DNA of 49,578 bases from Nocardia anaemiae NBRC 100462 (GTDB lineage: Bacteria; Actinomycetota; Actinomycetes; Mycobacteriales; Mycobacteriaceae), in assembly GCF_001612725.1 (NCBI RefSeq), contig NZ_BDAZ01000078.1, forward strand, positions 1 through 49,578, written 5' to 3'. The position numbers were made by a program, and so were the translations under genes. Positions 33,847 through 41,980 of the stretch are shown here, piece after piece; positions within the stretch are counted from its first letter, which is position 1, and each line of letters begins with the position of its first letter. The notes beneath the pieces are model-generated. The model was not told the origin of the DNA, did no database searches, and saw only the letters and a program-made list of their open reading frames with translations.

Positions 33847-34829
33847 AGCGAGACCGCCTTCACGGTGGCAAGGACAGGTGTTGTTTCCAAGTTGTGGATG
33901 GCATCGAACGCGCCGAGACCCTGGGTGAGGTAGTCGTGCAGGGCCTCGGTATCAGAGCACAAGGCCTGGGCGACAAGGTTTGTCGGGCCGGTGGTGGCGG
34001 CGACGAAGGCCAACTCGTCGTGCTCGGCGAGCGCGGTCGCGACCCGGTCGAGCTGCGATGGTGCCACCGACATCCACAGCAGCGCTTGGGTTGTGGCGCC
34101 GAAGTGCGCGGCATCGAGTTCGACATCGAAGAATATCGCCTGTGCCGCTTGTAGTTCCGTGAGTCGTCGGGTGACGGTGGCTTGAGACCAGCCGGTCGCG
34201 GCGGCGAGTTGGGCCAAGGTCGCTCGGCCGTCCTTTTGCAGGGCGCGCAGCAGCGCGGCATCGGTGTCGGCGAGGTCACGACGGGGTGCTCGGTGCCTCG
34301 CGGTCGCGGTGCCGCCGCCGGATCCGCTGACTGGTCCCGTGGTCGGCTCCAGTTGTTTTCGCTGGTGTTCGTTCAGTGCGGTGATGTGGCCGCGCCATGC
34401 GGTCGGTCCGCCGAGGTAGGTGTGCAGAACATAGTGCGCGGAGACGGCGGTGATGCCCGCGGCCCGGGGAAGGTCGCGCAGCAATATCGAGCGGGACGCG
34501 TCACCGCGCGGAATATTCACTACCAGAAGGATTTCCGTGCCGCCGGAGAGGAGTTTGACCCATGACGTGTCGGGACGGCGCGCCAGTGAGTTCGCGAGGT
34601 TCTGGCCACTGGCCGTCGTGGTGGTGAGGCGCACGAGCCACTGGGTGTGTCCGGCGTGGGTCGGATCGGGGAGGCCGACCACGCGCAGTCCGGCCGTGGC
34701 GCGCAGGCGTTGGTAGCGGCGGGTGACGGTTTGCGTCGAGACATCCAGGACCGCCGCGATCTTGCGGAACGGTGCACGGCCGTCGATGTGCAAGCCATGG
34801 ATCAGGCCGCGGTCTACGTCATCGAGCAT
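33822..34829 (-). CDS. Double-length Lrp/AsnC family regulator
   Basis: About 335 residues: two fused Lrp units. The first HTH is LDDVDRGLIHGLHIDGRAPFRKIAAVLDVSTQTVTRRYQRL with its ligand domain. The second is DTDAALLRALQKDGRATLAQLAAATGWSQATVTRRLTEL with another. A Gly/Thr-rich linker joins them. Normal Lrp proteins are about 150 aa, so this is a tandem-fused form known in actinobacteria. ATGs also occur at 34844 and 34853; the innermost is preferred because a palindrome covers the others. It probably controls the divergent NmrA-like gene. Confidence 0.88.
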   Translation of the reverse strand: MLDDVDRGLIHGLHIDGRAPFRKIAAVLDVSTQTVTRRYQRLRATAGLRVVGLPDPTHAGHTQWLVRLTTTTASGQNLANSLARRPDTSWVKLLSGGTEILLVVNIPRGDASRSILLRDLPRAAGITAVSAHYVLHTYLGGPTAWRGHITALNEHQRKQLEPTTGPVSGSGGGTATARHRAPRRDLADTDAALLRALQKDGRATLAQLAAATGWSQATVTRRLTELQAAQAIFFDVELDAAHFGATTQALLWMSVAPSQLDRVATALAEHDELAFVAATTGPTNLVAQALCSDTEALHDYLTQGLGAFDAIHNLETTPVLATVKAVSLQEPGRRR

Positions 34830-34841
34830 GGAAACATCTTT

Positions 34842-34860
34842 CATATTCGCCATGAATATG
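34842..34860. promoter_or_regulatory. Palindromic operator candidate for the Lrp-like regulator
   Basis: CATATTC (34842-34848), 5-nt spacer, GAATATG (34854-34860), perfect arms, with partly conserved TTTC/GAAA flanks. It covers the two upstream ATGs of the Lrp-like gene and lies about 105 bp from the divergent NmrA-like start. Confidence 0.55.
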
Positions 34861-34965
34861 GAAATTATCTGCTGATCTTCGACGGTTGATGGTGCATTTC
34901 GCCGTGCCTGCCGAAGGTGGACTTCGCCCCGGGCCGCTCGGCCCGGCGAATCGAAGGAGAAGTCG

Positions 34966-35829
34966 ATGATCCTGGTGACGGGAGCGACCGGCACGGTAGG
35001 CCGCGAGTTGGTCGGTCAGTTGGTGGCGCAAGGTGTTCCGATCCGGGCGGTGACGCGGCGGCCCGAGCTCGCCGGACTGCCCGACGGTATCGAGGTGGTG
35101 CGGGCGGACCTGGGTGATCCGGACACCCTCACGGATGCGATGCGTGGTGTCGATCGCGTGTTCCTGTTGTCCAGTGGACCCGAAATCCCCACGCACGACG
35201 CGAATCTCGCGCAGGCGGCGGCCCATGCTGGCGTGGCGCACATCGTCAAGTTGTCATCCGGACGCACCGGTGACGACACCGCGACCGATCCGATACCCAC
35301 CTGGCATCGTGCCGGAGAACAGGCGGTCCGGGACAGCGGAGTCCCATGGACGATGCTGCGCCCCTTGGGTTTCATGGCAAATGCGCTGCACTGGGCCGGT
35401 TCGATTCGCGATCACGGCGCGGTCTACGCCCCTTTCGGCCAGGGCCGCATCGCCGTGATCGACCCGCACGACATCGCCGCCGTCGCCGCGACAGCACTCA
35501 CCACCGAAGGCCATGAGGGCGAGATCTACACGTTGAGCGGCCCACAGCCGCTATCCCCCGGCGAGCAGACCGACATCCTCGCCGACGTCCTTGGCCGCCC
35601 ACTGCGGTACGTCGAAGTGGAACCCGCCGCCGCTCGCCAGTCGATCATCGACCACGGAGTTCCCGACGAGATGGCCGACGCGATCATGGCCCTGCGCGCC
35701 ACCGCCCTGGAGGCGTTCACCTCGGTCGTACACCCCACCGTCGAGCGCCTCACCGCAATCCCACCCCGCCCCTTCCACACCTGGGCCGAAAACCACCGCA
35801 CCCACTTCACCTCCGCAGCCGTCGCCTAG
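34966..35829 (+). CDS. NmrA-like NAD(P)-binding Rossmann-fold protein
   Basis: A 287-residue atypical short-chain dehydrogenase. It begins MILVTGATGTVGRELVGQL (GxxGxxG nucleotide-binding loop) and has RAVTRRPE for NADP-type binding, VRADLGDPDTLTDAMRGVDRVFLLS, and PWTMLRPLGFMANALHW. It belongs with NmrA/QorB-like redox sensors or quinone/azo oxidoreductases. The canonical YxxxK pair is not obvious (WHRAGEQAV at that place). AAGGAG precedes the ATG. The divergent double Lrp protein is its likely regulator. Confidence 0.88.
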   Translation: MILVTGATGTVGRELVGQLVAQGVPIRAVTRRPELAGLPDGIEVVRADLGDPDTLTDAMRGVDRVFLLSSGPEIPTHDANLAQAAAHAGVAHIVKLSSGRTGDDTATDPIPTWHRAGEQAVRDSGVPWTMLRPLGFMANALHWAGSIRDHGAVYAPFGQGRIAVIDPHDIAAVAATALTTEGHEGEIYTLSGPQPLSPGEQTDILADVLGRPLRYVEVEPAAARQSIIDHGVPDEMADAIMALRATALEAFTSVVHPTVERLTAIPPRPFHTWAENHRTHFTSAAVA

Positions 35830-35914
35830 CACTCGCTCTTGCGCGTCCGAGCGCCCCTGCATCACGCGCCGATCCTCATTGCCTGCTCGCTGCGCCGCCG
35901 AGCGACCGGCGATC

Positions 35915-35978
35915 AAGATCAGGTGGAATCCATGGCGGCATCGCCCGAGAAGGCCCGCCACCGGTTCCACCTGATCTT
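35915..35978. repeat. 14-bp perfect inverted repeat with inner stem
   Basis: AAGATCAGGTGGAA (35915-35928) and TTCCACCTGATCTT (35965-35978) are perfect inverted copies 36 bp apart. Inside, TGGCGG (35933-35938) pairs with CCGCCA (35955-35960). It lies between two same-strand genes, 83 bp after the NmrA-like stop. It could be a terminator, but its two-tier form also resembles a dispersed palindromic repeat. Confidence 0.6.
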
Positions 35979-36036
35979 GGTCCGCCCGTGTGCGTGAACT
36001 GCGTGGATGTCGGTGGGGCCGGGTAGCCTGAGGATC

Positions 36037-36906
36037 GTGCCCGAGCTACCGGAAGTGGAGGCGTTGGCGCAGTTCCTGCGGGAGCACGCGGTCGGCGCCG
36101 TGGTGGGGCGTGTCGATGTGGCGGCCTTGAGTGCGGTCAAGACGTTCGATCCGCCGGTTACGGCGCTGTCCGGGCGTGATGTGACCGGGGCTGGGCGGTG
36201 GGGGAAATTCCTGGGGATGGAGTGCGACGGGCTCTGGTTGATCACCCATCTGTCGCGCGGCGGATGGTTGCGGTGGATCGATGAGCCGAGTCAGACACCG
36301 CCGAAACCGGGCGGCAAGAGCCCGCTCGCGCTGCGGGTTCATTTCTTCACGCCCGAGGGCATGACCCCCGCATTCGACCTGACCGAGGCGGGCACCAAGA
36401 AACGGCTCGCGGTGTACATCGTCGACGATCCGAAACTCGTCCCCGGCATCGCGCGCCTCGGCCCGGACGCACTCGAGGTGACCGAGGAACAATTCGGCGA
36501 GATCATGCACGGCGCGTCGCAACGCATCAAGACCGCGATCGTCGACCAGTCCCTGCTGGCCGGAATCGGCAATGCCTACTCCGACGAGATCCTGCACACC
36601 GCCAAGATCTCGCCCTTCGCCAATACCAAAACCATGTCGGCGGAGACCATTTCGGTGCTGTACGACGCCATGCGCTCGGTGCTCACGGACGCCGTGCAGC
36701 GCTCGGTCGGCCAGGCCGCCGCCCGCCTCAAGGGCGAAAAGCGTTCCGGCATGCGGGTACACGCCCGCACCGGCCTGCCGTGCCCGGTCTGCGGCGACAC
36801 CGTCCGCGAGGTCTCCTACGCCGAGCGCTCGTTCCAGTACTGCCCGACCTGCCAGACCGGCGGAAAGGTACTCGCCGACCGCCGCATGTCCCGACTGCTG
36901 AAGTAG
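36037..36906 (+). CDS. Fpg/Nei family DNA glycosylase
   Basis: A 289-residue protein. GTG 36037 is the required start because Pro2-Glu3 of PELPEVE become the catalytic N-terminus after Met removal. Other landmarks are GRWGKFLGMECDG, SLLAGIGNAYSDEILHTAKISPF (H2TH motif) and a C-terminal zinc finger CPVC...CPTC. It excises oxidised bases with AP-lyase activity. The sequence between the helix motif and the finger is closer to actinobacterial Nei-like proteins than to MutM. It ends one base before the convergent carboxylesterase stop. Confidence 0.93.
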   Translation: MPELPEVEALAQFLREHAVGAVVGRVDVAALSAVKTFDPPVTALSGRDVTGAGRWGKFLGMECDGLWLITHLSRGGWLRWIDEPSQTPPKPGGKSPLALRVHFFTPEGMTPAFDLTEAGTKKRLAVYIVDDPKLVPGIARLGPDALEVTEEQFGEIMHGASQRIKTAIVDQSLLAGIGNAYSDEILHTAKISPFANTKTMSAETISVLYDAMRSVLTDAVQRSVGQAAARLKGEKRSGMRVHARTGLPCPVCGDTVREVSYAERSFQYCPTCQTGGKVLADRRMSRLLK

Positions 36907-36907
36907 G

Positions 36908-38413
36908 TCAGATCAAGGTCGGTACCCGGATTCCTTGCCAGGCAATGCGTTTGGCCTTGTCCGGATCGTTCTCCAACCGGGTGATCTCATCGATGATCAG
37001 CGTGGTGCGCCGGTCCTCGGTATAGGCGGGCCAGGAGGGGAGTGGTCGCCCGGTCCGCGCGAATGCCAGCCAATTGTCCTGGAACTGGCGGGTAACCGCC
37101 AGCAGCCCACGCCGCCCGCCCGCCGCGGTGAAGGTCCGGCCGATCGGCGAATTGGCCGCACCGAAGACCGGGATCAGCTCCGTGGCATGGGTCGCGCCGA
37201 TTCCGGCGAGACGCAATGCGCGCGGGGCGAAGTCGTAACGGTAGGAATAGGTCGGTGCGTAGCGACTATGCCCCGCCGCGACGGTGACCGATGGTCGCCA
37301 GAACACGTAATCACCACCGGCACGAACGGCGGCCTTCGCATCCGGATAGCCGGGGTAGGCCGCGATGATGCGGGATTCGAGTTCCGCGCCACCGTCTCGG
37401 GTGAGCAGGGCATGCAGGCGTCCCGGGGTGGTCGGCAGTTCGTCGGCGAACTTCGCGAACAATGTGCCCTCATCGCGATTGGTGCCGATGATGAGCGGAA
37501 CCTTGTGTGCGGCACCGCTGGTGATCGCATCGATCGGTGACTGCGGTAGGTAGTCGCCGTCCACGACCGGCGCGATCGGGAACAGTCCGGGACGCTCCCG
37601 CAGCACCTTATTGCTGGTCTTGTCGACCGCGTGCCGAATGTCATTGGCACCGGCAGTGATCAGTGCCTTGGCCGCGGTATCGGGTGTGGCGCCGAGCGCG
37701 TCGATACATCGGCGGGCGAAGGCGCGACCGTCCTCGGCACTCATACCCCAATCGGCGGGCGGGCTCTGGGCGATGCCGCGATGGAACAGTCCCTTTGCCG
37801 CGGGTGTGGCCAGTAGCGTGAGTACCGCATGGGCACCGGCGGATTCACCGAAGATGGTGACATTGTCGGGGTCTCCGCCGAATGCAGCGATATTGCGCTG
37901 CACCCATTCCAGTGCCGCGACCTGATCACGCAGTCCGAGGTTGCTGTCGAAAGGTCGTTCGGGCGTGCTGAATTCACTGAAATCGACATAGCCGAACGCG
38001 CCGAGCCGGTAGTTCAGCGACACCACGATCACGTCGCCGCCGACCACTAGTCGCGCACCGGAATACAGACCGAGTGCCGACGTGCCGATCAGATATCCGC
38101 CGCCGTGAATGAATACCAGTACCGGCCGGGGTTTCGACGAGGGTTCGATCGGTGCGACGACATTGAGTGTCAGTGCGTCTTCACTGGTCGGCTGATACCG
38201 GCGCGGCCCGATCCTGGCACCGGACCGATGCTGCATTGCGGCGAACCCGAATGCGGTTGCCTCGCGCACCCCGGTCCACGGCGCCACCGGCTCCGGTGCG
38301 CGAAATCGCAGATCGCCGACCGGTGGTGCGGCATAGGGTAGGGAACGCCAGCGCAGCACACGACGGCCGCGGTAACCGCGGACAACTCCGTCGGCGGTCG
38401 TGATATCGGACAT
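36908..38413 (-). CDS. Type-B carboxylesterase
   Basis: A 501-residue alpha/beta hydrolase. Landmarks are RWRSLPYAAPPVGDLRFRAPEPVAPW, the oxyanion-hole HGGGYLIGT, YRLGAFGYVDF, NLGLRDQVAALEWVQRNIAAFGGDPDNVTIFGESAGAHAV with the nucleophile Ser, NRDEGTLF with the acid, and GATHATELIPVFG with the His. No signal peptide, so probably cytoplasmic. Hydrolyses esters; substrate unknown. The ATG at 38413 (MSDITTADG) is chosen over the frame's earlier start. Fifteen bp separate it from the oxidoreductase gene upstream. Confidence 0.93.
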   Translation of the reverse strand: MSDITTADGVVRGYRGRRVLRWRSLPYAAPPVGDLRFRAPEPVAPWTGVREATAFGFAAMQHRSGARIGPRRYQPTSEDALTLNVVAPIEPSSKPRPVLVFIHGGGYLIGTSALGLYSGARLVVGGDVIVVSLNYRLGAFGYVDFSEFSTPERPFDSNLGLRDQVAALEWVQRNIAAFGGDPDNVTIFGESAGAHAVLTLLATPAAKGLFHRGIAQSPPADWGMSAEDGRAFARRCIDALGATPDTAAKALITAGANDIRHAVDKTSNKVLRERPGLFPIAPVVDGDYLPQSPIDAITSGAAHKVPLIIGTNRDEGTLFAKFADELPTTPGRLHALLTRDGGAELESRIIAAYPGYPDAKAAVRAGGDYVFWRPSVTVAAGHSRYAPTYSYRYDFAPRALRLAGIGATHATELIPVFGAANSPIGRTFTAAGGRRGLLAVTRQFQDNWLAFARTGRPLPSWPAYTEDRRTTLIIDEITRLENDPDKAKRIAWQGIRVPTLI

Positions 38414-38427
38414 CTTTCCGATGGTAA

Positions 38428-39858
38428 CTACGAGCGGCGGGCCTCCAACAGACGCAGCCACAGCTCACTCACCGTCGGGTAGGCAGGCACCGCGTGCCAT
38501 AGCGCCGCCAGCGGCACTTTCCCGACCACGGCAACGGTCGCCGCGTGAATCAGTTCGCCGACCTCGGGTCCGACGAAAGTGGCGCCGAGCAGCGTATCGG
38601 TGGCTGTATCGATGACGATCTTCGCCCGCCCCGCGTAATCGTCGCGTGCCAGTGACGATCCGGCGACCGCGATATCGAGCTCCACGGTTTCCACCGCATA
38701 GCCCGCTTTACGGGCCGCCGCCTCGGTGCGCCCGACCGACGCGACTTCCGGTGCGGTGAATACCACCTGCGGCACCTGCCCGTGGTCGGCGCTCGCTGCG
38801 TACCTGCCATCCGTCAGCGCGCGTCCGTCGGCCCGTGCGGCAATGACATCACCACACACCCTGGCCTGGTATTTCCCCATATGGGTAAGCGCCGCACGGT
38901 GATTCACGTCGCCGACCGCGTACAGCCAGTCGCCGTCGACGCCGCGCACCGTCAACCGGTCGTCCACCTCGACATAGCCGTCCGCGAGTCCGACCGACCC
39001 CAGTCCGAGTTCGGCTGTCGCCGGTGCGCGCCCGGCGGCGACCACGATCTCGTCGGCCTCGATCTCGCTCTCGCCGATTTCGACGGTCACCGCACCGCCG
39101 TGAATACAGCCCTCGCCGGAGTCCTTCGCATCCGCGCGCGACACCCGCGTGGGTTGGGTGCCGAATCGAATCCGCACACCGGCATCGGCCAGCGCCGCGG
39201 CCACGCGTTCTCCCGCGAACGGTTCGGCATTGCCCAACAACGCATCGCCGCGGACCAGCATGGTGATCTCACTCGCGCCCAATGCGGCGAGCCAGGTGGC
39301 CGCTTCGCACGCGACCACACCGCCGCCGATGATCACCACCCGGCGCGGAACCTCGTGCAGATTGGTTACATCCCGGGAGATCCACGGCAGCGCATCGCGC
39401 AATCCGGGTACATCGGGAACCGCGGCCTTGGTGCCGGTGGCCAGCACCACCGCGTGCCGGGCGCGCAGCTGTCGGCCGTCGACCTCGACGAGTCGCTCGC
39501 CAGCGAGCCGTCCCGTACCGCGGACCACGTCGATGCGATTGTCGGCGGCCCAGTCGACCTGCGAGCTGTCATCGTGCTTATGCGTGAACGCGTCGCGCCG
39601 CTTCAATATCGCGTCGACATCGAGCCCGCTCGCAGTGATTCCGGCCATGGCCTTGGCGCCGGACAACACGTGCGCCGGTCGCAGCAGTGCCTTACTCGGC
39701 ATGCACGCCCAGTACGAACATTCACCGCCGACGAGTTCCCGCTCCACGATGGCCGCCGTGCGGTCACTGTCGGCGATGGCGTAGGCCGCGGCGTTCTCAC
39801 CGGCGGGTCCACCACCGATCACGATGACGTCGTATTCGGCGGGGGAATCGGAGGTCAC
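38428..39858 (-). CDS. FAD pyridine-nucleotide-disulfide oxidoreductase (LPD/MerA-like)
   Basis: A 476-residue flavoprotein. The FAD loop is VIVIGGGPAGENAAAY, redox-active Cys47 and Cys52 lie in GGECSYWACMPSKALLRP, the NAD(P) loop is VVIIGGGVVACEAATWLAALGA, and the second FAD motif is DWLYAVGDVNHRAALTHMGKYQAR. In the C-terminal interface motif, HPTxSE of dihydrolipoyl dehydrogenase is YPTVSE, so the catalytic-base His is replaced by Tyr, as in mercuric-reductase-like enzymes. The true substrate is unknown; no alkyl-mercury or E2 genes are nearby. Overlaps the DUF2630 gene by ATGA. Confidence 0.92.
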   Translation of the reverse strand: MTSDSPAEYDVIVIGGGPAGENAAAYAIADSDRTAAIVERELVGGECSYWACMPSKALLRPAHVLSGAKAMAGITASGLDVDAILKRRDAFTHKHDDSSQVDWAADNRIDVVRGTGRLAGERLVEVDGRQLRARHAVVLATGTKAAVPDVPGLRDALPWISRDVTNLHEVPRRVVIIGGGVVACEAATWLAALGASEITMLVRGDALLGNAEPFAGERVAAALADAGVRIRFGTQPTRVSRADAKDSGEGCIHGGAVTVEIGESEIEADEIVVAAGRAPATAELGLGSVGLADGYVEVDDRLTVRGVDGDWLYAVGDVNHRAALTHMGKYQARVCGDVIAARADGRALTDGRYAASADHGQVPQVVFTAPEVASVGRTEAAARKAGYAVETVELDIAVAGSSLARDDYAGRAKIVIDTATDTLLGATFVGPEVGELIHAATVAVVGKVPLAALWHAVPAYPTVSELWLRLLEARRS

Positions 39859-40100
39859 TGCAGGTAACCCTCGACCTGACGGGGCGGGTTCTCCTGCGCT
39901 TCCTCGGGCGTGGCCCCGGCGTCGATGCGCGCGCGGCGCTGCCGCAGCAGATCCCAGGCCTGATCGAGCATGACTTCGAGTTCGGCGAGCTGCTTGCGCT
40001 CGGTTACCGGATCGACCGCACCGGCCGTCGCCTTGGACCGCAAATCATGCTCGCGATCGACGAGATTCTTGATACGCGCCAGGATGTCCTGTTCGGTCAT
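39855..40100 (-). CDS. DUF2630 family protein
   Basis: An 81-residue helical protein matching DUF2630: MTEQDILARIKNLVDREHDLRSK, LAELEVMLDQAWDLLRQRRARIDAG, ending NPPRQVEGYLQ. The family is common in actinobacteria and has no known function. The start is ATG 40100; the frame runs to 40349 but the upstream part lies inside the TetR gene. Its stop overlaps the start of the flavoprotein gene, indicating co-translation. Confidence 0.88.
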   Translation of the reverse strand: MTEQDILARIKNLVDREHDLRSKATAGAVDPVTERKQLAELEVMLDQAWDLLRQRRARIDAGATPEEAQENPPRQVEGYLQ

Positions 40101-40110
40101 GGGGACCATG

Positions 40111-40764
40111 CTACGGCCGTGCCGAGAATCCGACCGGTCGGTGCGAACCTGGCACATCGATACCTTGCTGCAACGTGGCCACGATGCTGTCCAGGATTTC
40201 GTACAGGGCCGCGATCGAATGATCGGAGCCGAGCATCCAGTGGTCGAGACCGACGCCGAAGGCGGCGAAGCAGGTGGCGGCGACGAGTTGCGGGCGCAGA
40301 TCGGATTCGGGAAGTCCGGAACGCTCGGCGAGGAGCAGGGCGAGGGCATGTTTTCGGCTCATCGCGCCGGTGAAATTCTCTTGGCGCAGTTCGGGATTGG
40401 TGACCAACAAGTGGCGGGCGCGGCGCGCGGTATCGGCCTGGTGGCGGCGCAGCGCCGCCTCGGATTCGTCGAGCAATAGCTGCTGAATCGCCGAACGCAT
40501 TGCGGTGAGCGCGGATTCGGTGACCGGTCGGCGCTCCAGTTCCGAAAGCAATTGCGCCATCAGATCTTCCTCGTGCGCGAACACCACGGCCATCTTGGAC
40601 GGGAAGTGACGGTGGAAGGTGCGCCGCGAAACCTGCACAGCATCGGCGATCTGCTGCACGGTGGTCTGCTCGAAACCCTGCCGCTCGAACAGGCGCAGCG
40701 CGGTATCGATCAGTTCCCGGCGCACCCGGGCCTTCTCCTTTTCGCGCAGACCGCTCTGCTCCAT
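40111..40764 (-). CDS. TetR family transcriptional regulator
   Basis: A 217-residue protein with an N-terminal HTH: RRELIDTALRLFERQGFEQTTVQQIADAVQVSRRTFHRHFPSKMAVVF. The C-terminal part has the TetR_C/MftR-like pattern (ESALTAMRSAIQQLLLDESEAALRRHQ, LDSIVATLQQG). It is divergent from a secreted lipase, with two matching operator palindromes between them, so it most likely represses both genes and is released by a lipid or fatty-acid signal. Confidence 0.92.
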   Translation of the reverse strand: MEQSGLREKEKARVRRELIDTALRLFERQGFEQTTVQQIADAVQVSRRTFHRHFPSKMAVVFAHEEDLMAQLLSELERRPVTESALTAMRSAIQQLLLDESEAALRRHQADTARRARHLLVTNPELRQENFTGAMSRKHALALLLAERSGLPESDLRPQLVAATCFAAFGVGLDHWMLGSDHSIAALYEILDSIVATLQQGIDVPGSHRPVGFSARP

Positions 40765-40782
40765 GCGACCTCCAGAATCATC

Positions 40783-40836
40783 TGTCTCAATGTGACACTT
40801 TCTAGTTTAGTCTGGCTAAAGTGTCTCGATGAGACA
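40783..40836. promoter_or_regulatory. Two TetR operators (TGTCTC-N3-GAGACA type)
   Basis: Site 1 at 40783-40797 reads TGTCTC-AAT-GTGACA; site 2 at 40822-40836 reads TGTCTC-GAT-GAGACA, with perfect arms. The pair also forms a larger symmetric unit centred at 40809.5 (GACACTTT / AAAGTGTC inside). They occupy the gap between the TetR gene and the lipase gene. Confidence 0.75.
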
Positions 40837-40864
40837 GCAACTCCGAGTGAGAGGAATAGTGTCG

Positions 40865-41980
40865 ATGCGTCGGACACTGATCACCCTGGCCGCGGCGGCC
40901 ATCCTGGCCGGACCCTTGGCCGCGACCGCGCAGGCGGATCCGGCCGAACCCGGAACGGTGCTGCGCGACGAGGTGCTGCCATCGGACCTGTGGCTCGCGG
41001 GCACCGGATCCGCGCGCCGACTCACCTACTGGACCCGCGACTCCGACGATCGGCCCGCCCAATCGACCGGCGCGATCTTCATCCCAGCGGGTACGCCCCC
41101 ACCCGGCGGCTGGCCGGTGCTGTCATGGGAACACGGGACCGTCGGCATCGGCGACGATTGCGCCCCGTCGACCGCGGGCCGCTCCGAGCGCGACAAGAAC
41201 TACCTGGCCACCTGGCTGCGGCAGGGTTATGCCGTCGTTGCGACCGATTACATCGGTCTCGGCACGCCCGGTGTGCATGCCTATCTCCATGGTCGCGCCG
41301 AGGCGCATGCCGCGATCGATATGGTGCGCGCCGCCCGCGCTGTCGACGACTCGCTTTCGTCGAAATGGGTGGCGATCGGACAGTCCCAGGGCGGAGGGGC
41401 AGCGGTGTTCACCGCATCGCTGGCGACGAAGTACGGTCCTGATCTCGACTATCGCGGTGCGGTCGCCACCGGACCCGCCTCGAATATCGTCGACGCGTTC
41501 ACATTGGTCGGCCCGTCGACACCGACGATTCGGTCGTCGCACCTGACCGCCTACGCGACATATGTGATGAACGGGTTGAAGGCGGCACGCCCGGACTTCG
41601 ACCTGGACAGCTACCTCACCCCCGTCGGCAAGGAATTGGTCGCCGCGGCCCGGACGCTGTGCTTCGCACCGCTGGCCCAGCGCGCCGAGGGCGTCACCGT
41701 GAATCAGCTGTTCGCCCGGCCACTTTCGGACGGTGACTTCGCCGCGACCGCGCGTCCGATCATGGATGTGCCGATGACCGGATACGACCGCCCGCTGTTC
41801 ATCGGCCAGGGCACCGATGACACCGATGTGCCCGCGCCATTGACCGCGAAGCTGGTCGCCGACCTGCAGGCCAATGGCGTCCGGCCCGAGGTACACGTCT
41901 ATCCCGGCCTCGATCACAACGCGACCGTCGCTGGTTCGCTACCGGACAGCATGCCGTTCGTCGCCCGACTGTTCGGCTGA
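40865..41980 (+). CDS. Secreted lipase (LIP family)
   Basis: A 371-residue protein from ATG 40865. A signal peptide is clear: MRRTLITLAAAAILAGPLAA, cleaved after TAQA. The mature alpha/beta hydrolase matches the secretory lipase (LIP) family: WEHGTVGIGDDCAPS, GYAVVATDYIGLGTPG, GQSQGGGAAVF with the nucleophile Ser, GQGTDDTDVPAPL with the Asp, and GLDHNATVAGS with the His. It is exported and probably releases fatty acids from esters. GTG 40859 is an alternative start. The 3' end overlaps the convergent MocR gene by 42 bp. Confidence 0.92.
   Translation: MRRTLITLAAAAILAGPLAATAQADPAEPGTVLRDEVLPSDLWLAGTGSARRLTYWTRDSDDRPAQSTGAIFIPAGTPPPGGWPVLSWEHGTVGIGDDCAPSTAGRSERDKNYLATWLRQGYAVVATDYIGLGTPGVHAYLHGRAEAHAAIDMVRAARAVDDSLSSKWVAIGQSQGGGAAVFTASLATKYGPDLDYRGAVATGPASNIVDAFTLVGPSTPTIRSSHLTAYATYVMNGLKAARPDFDLDSYLTPVGKELVAAARTLCFAPLAQRAEGVTVNQLFARPLSDGDFAATARPIMDVPMTGYDRPLFIGQGTDDTDVPAPLTAKLVADLQANGVRPEVHVYPGLDHNATVAGSLPDSMPFVARLFG

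Noticed and set aside
38782..39867. 361-aa plus-strand open frame
   Set aside because: Antisense to the flavoprotein gene; composition typical of a shadow frame.
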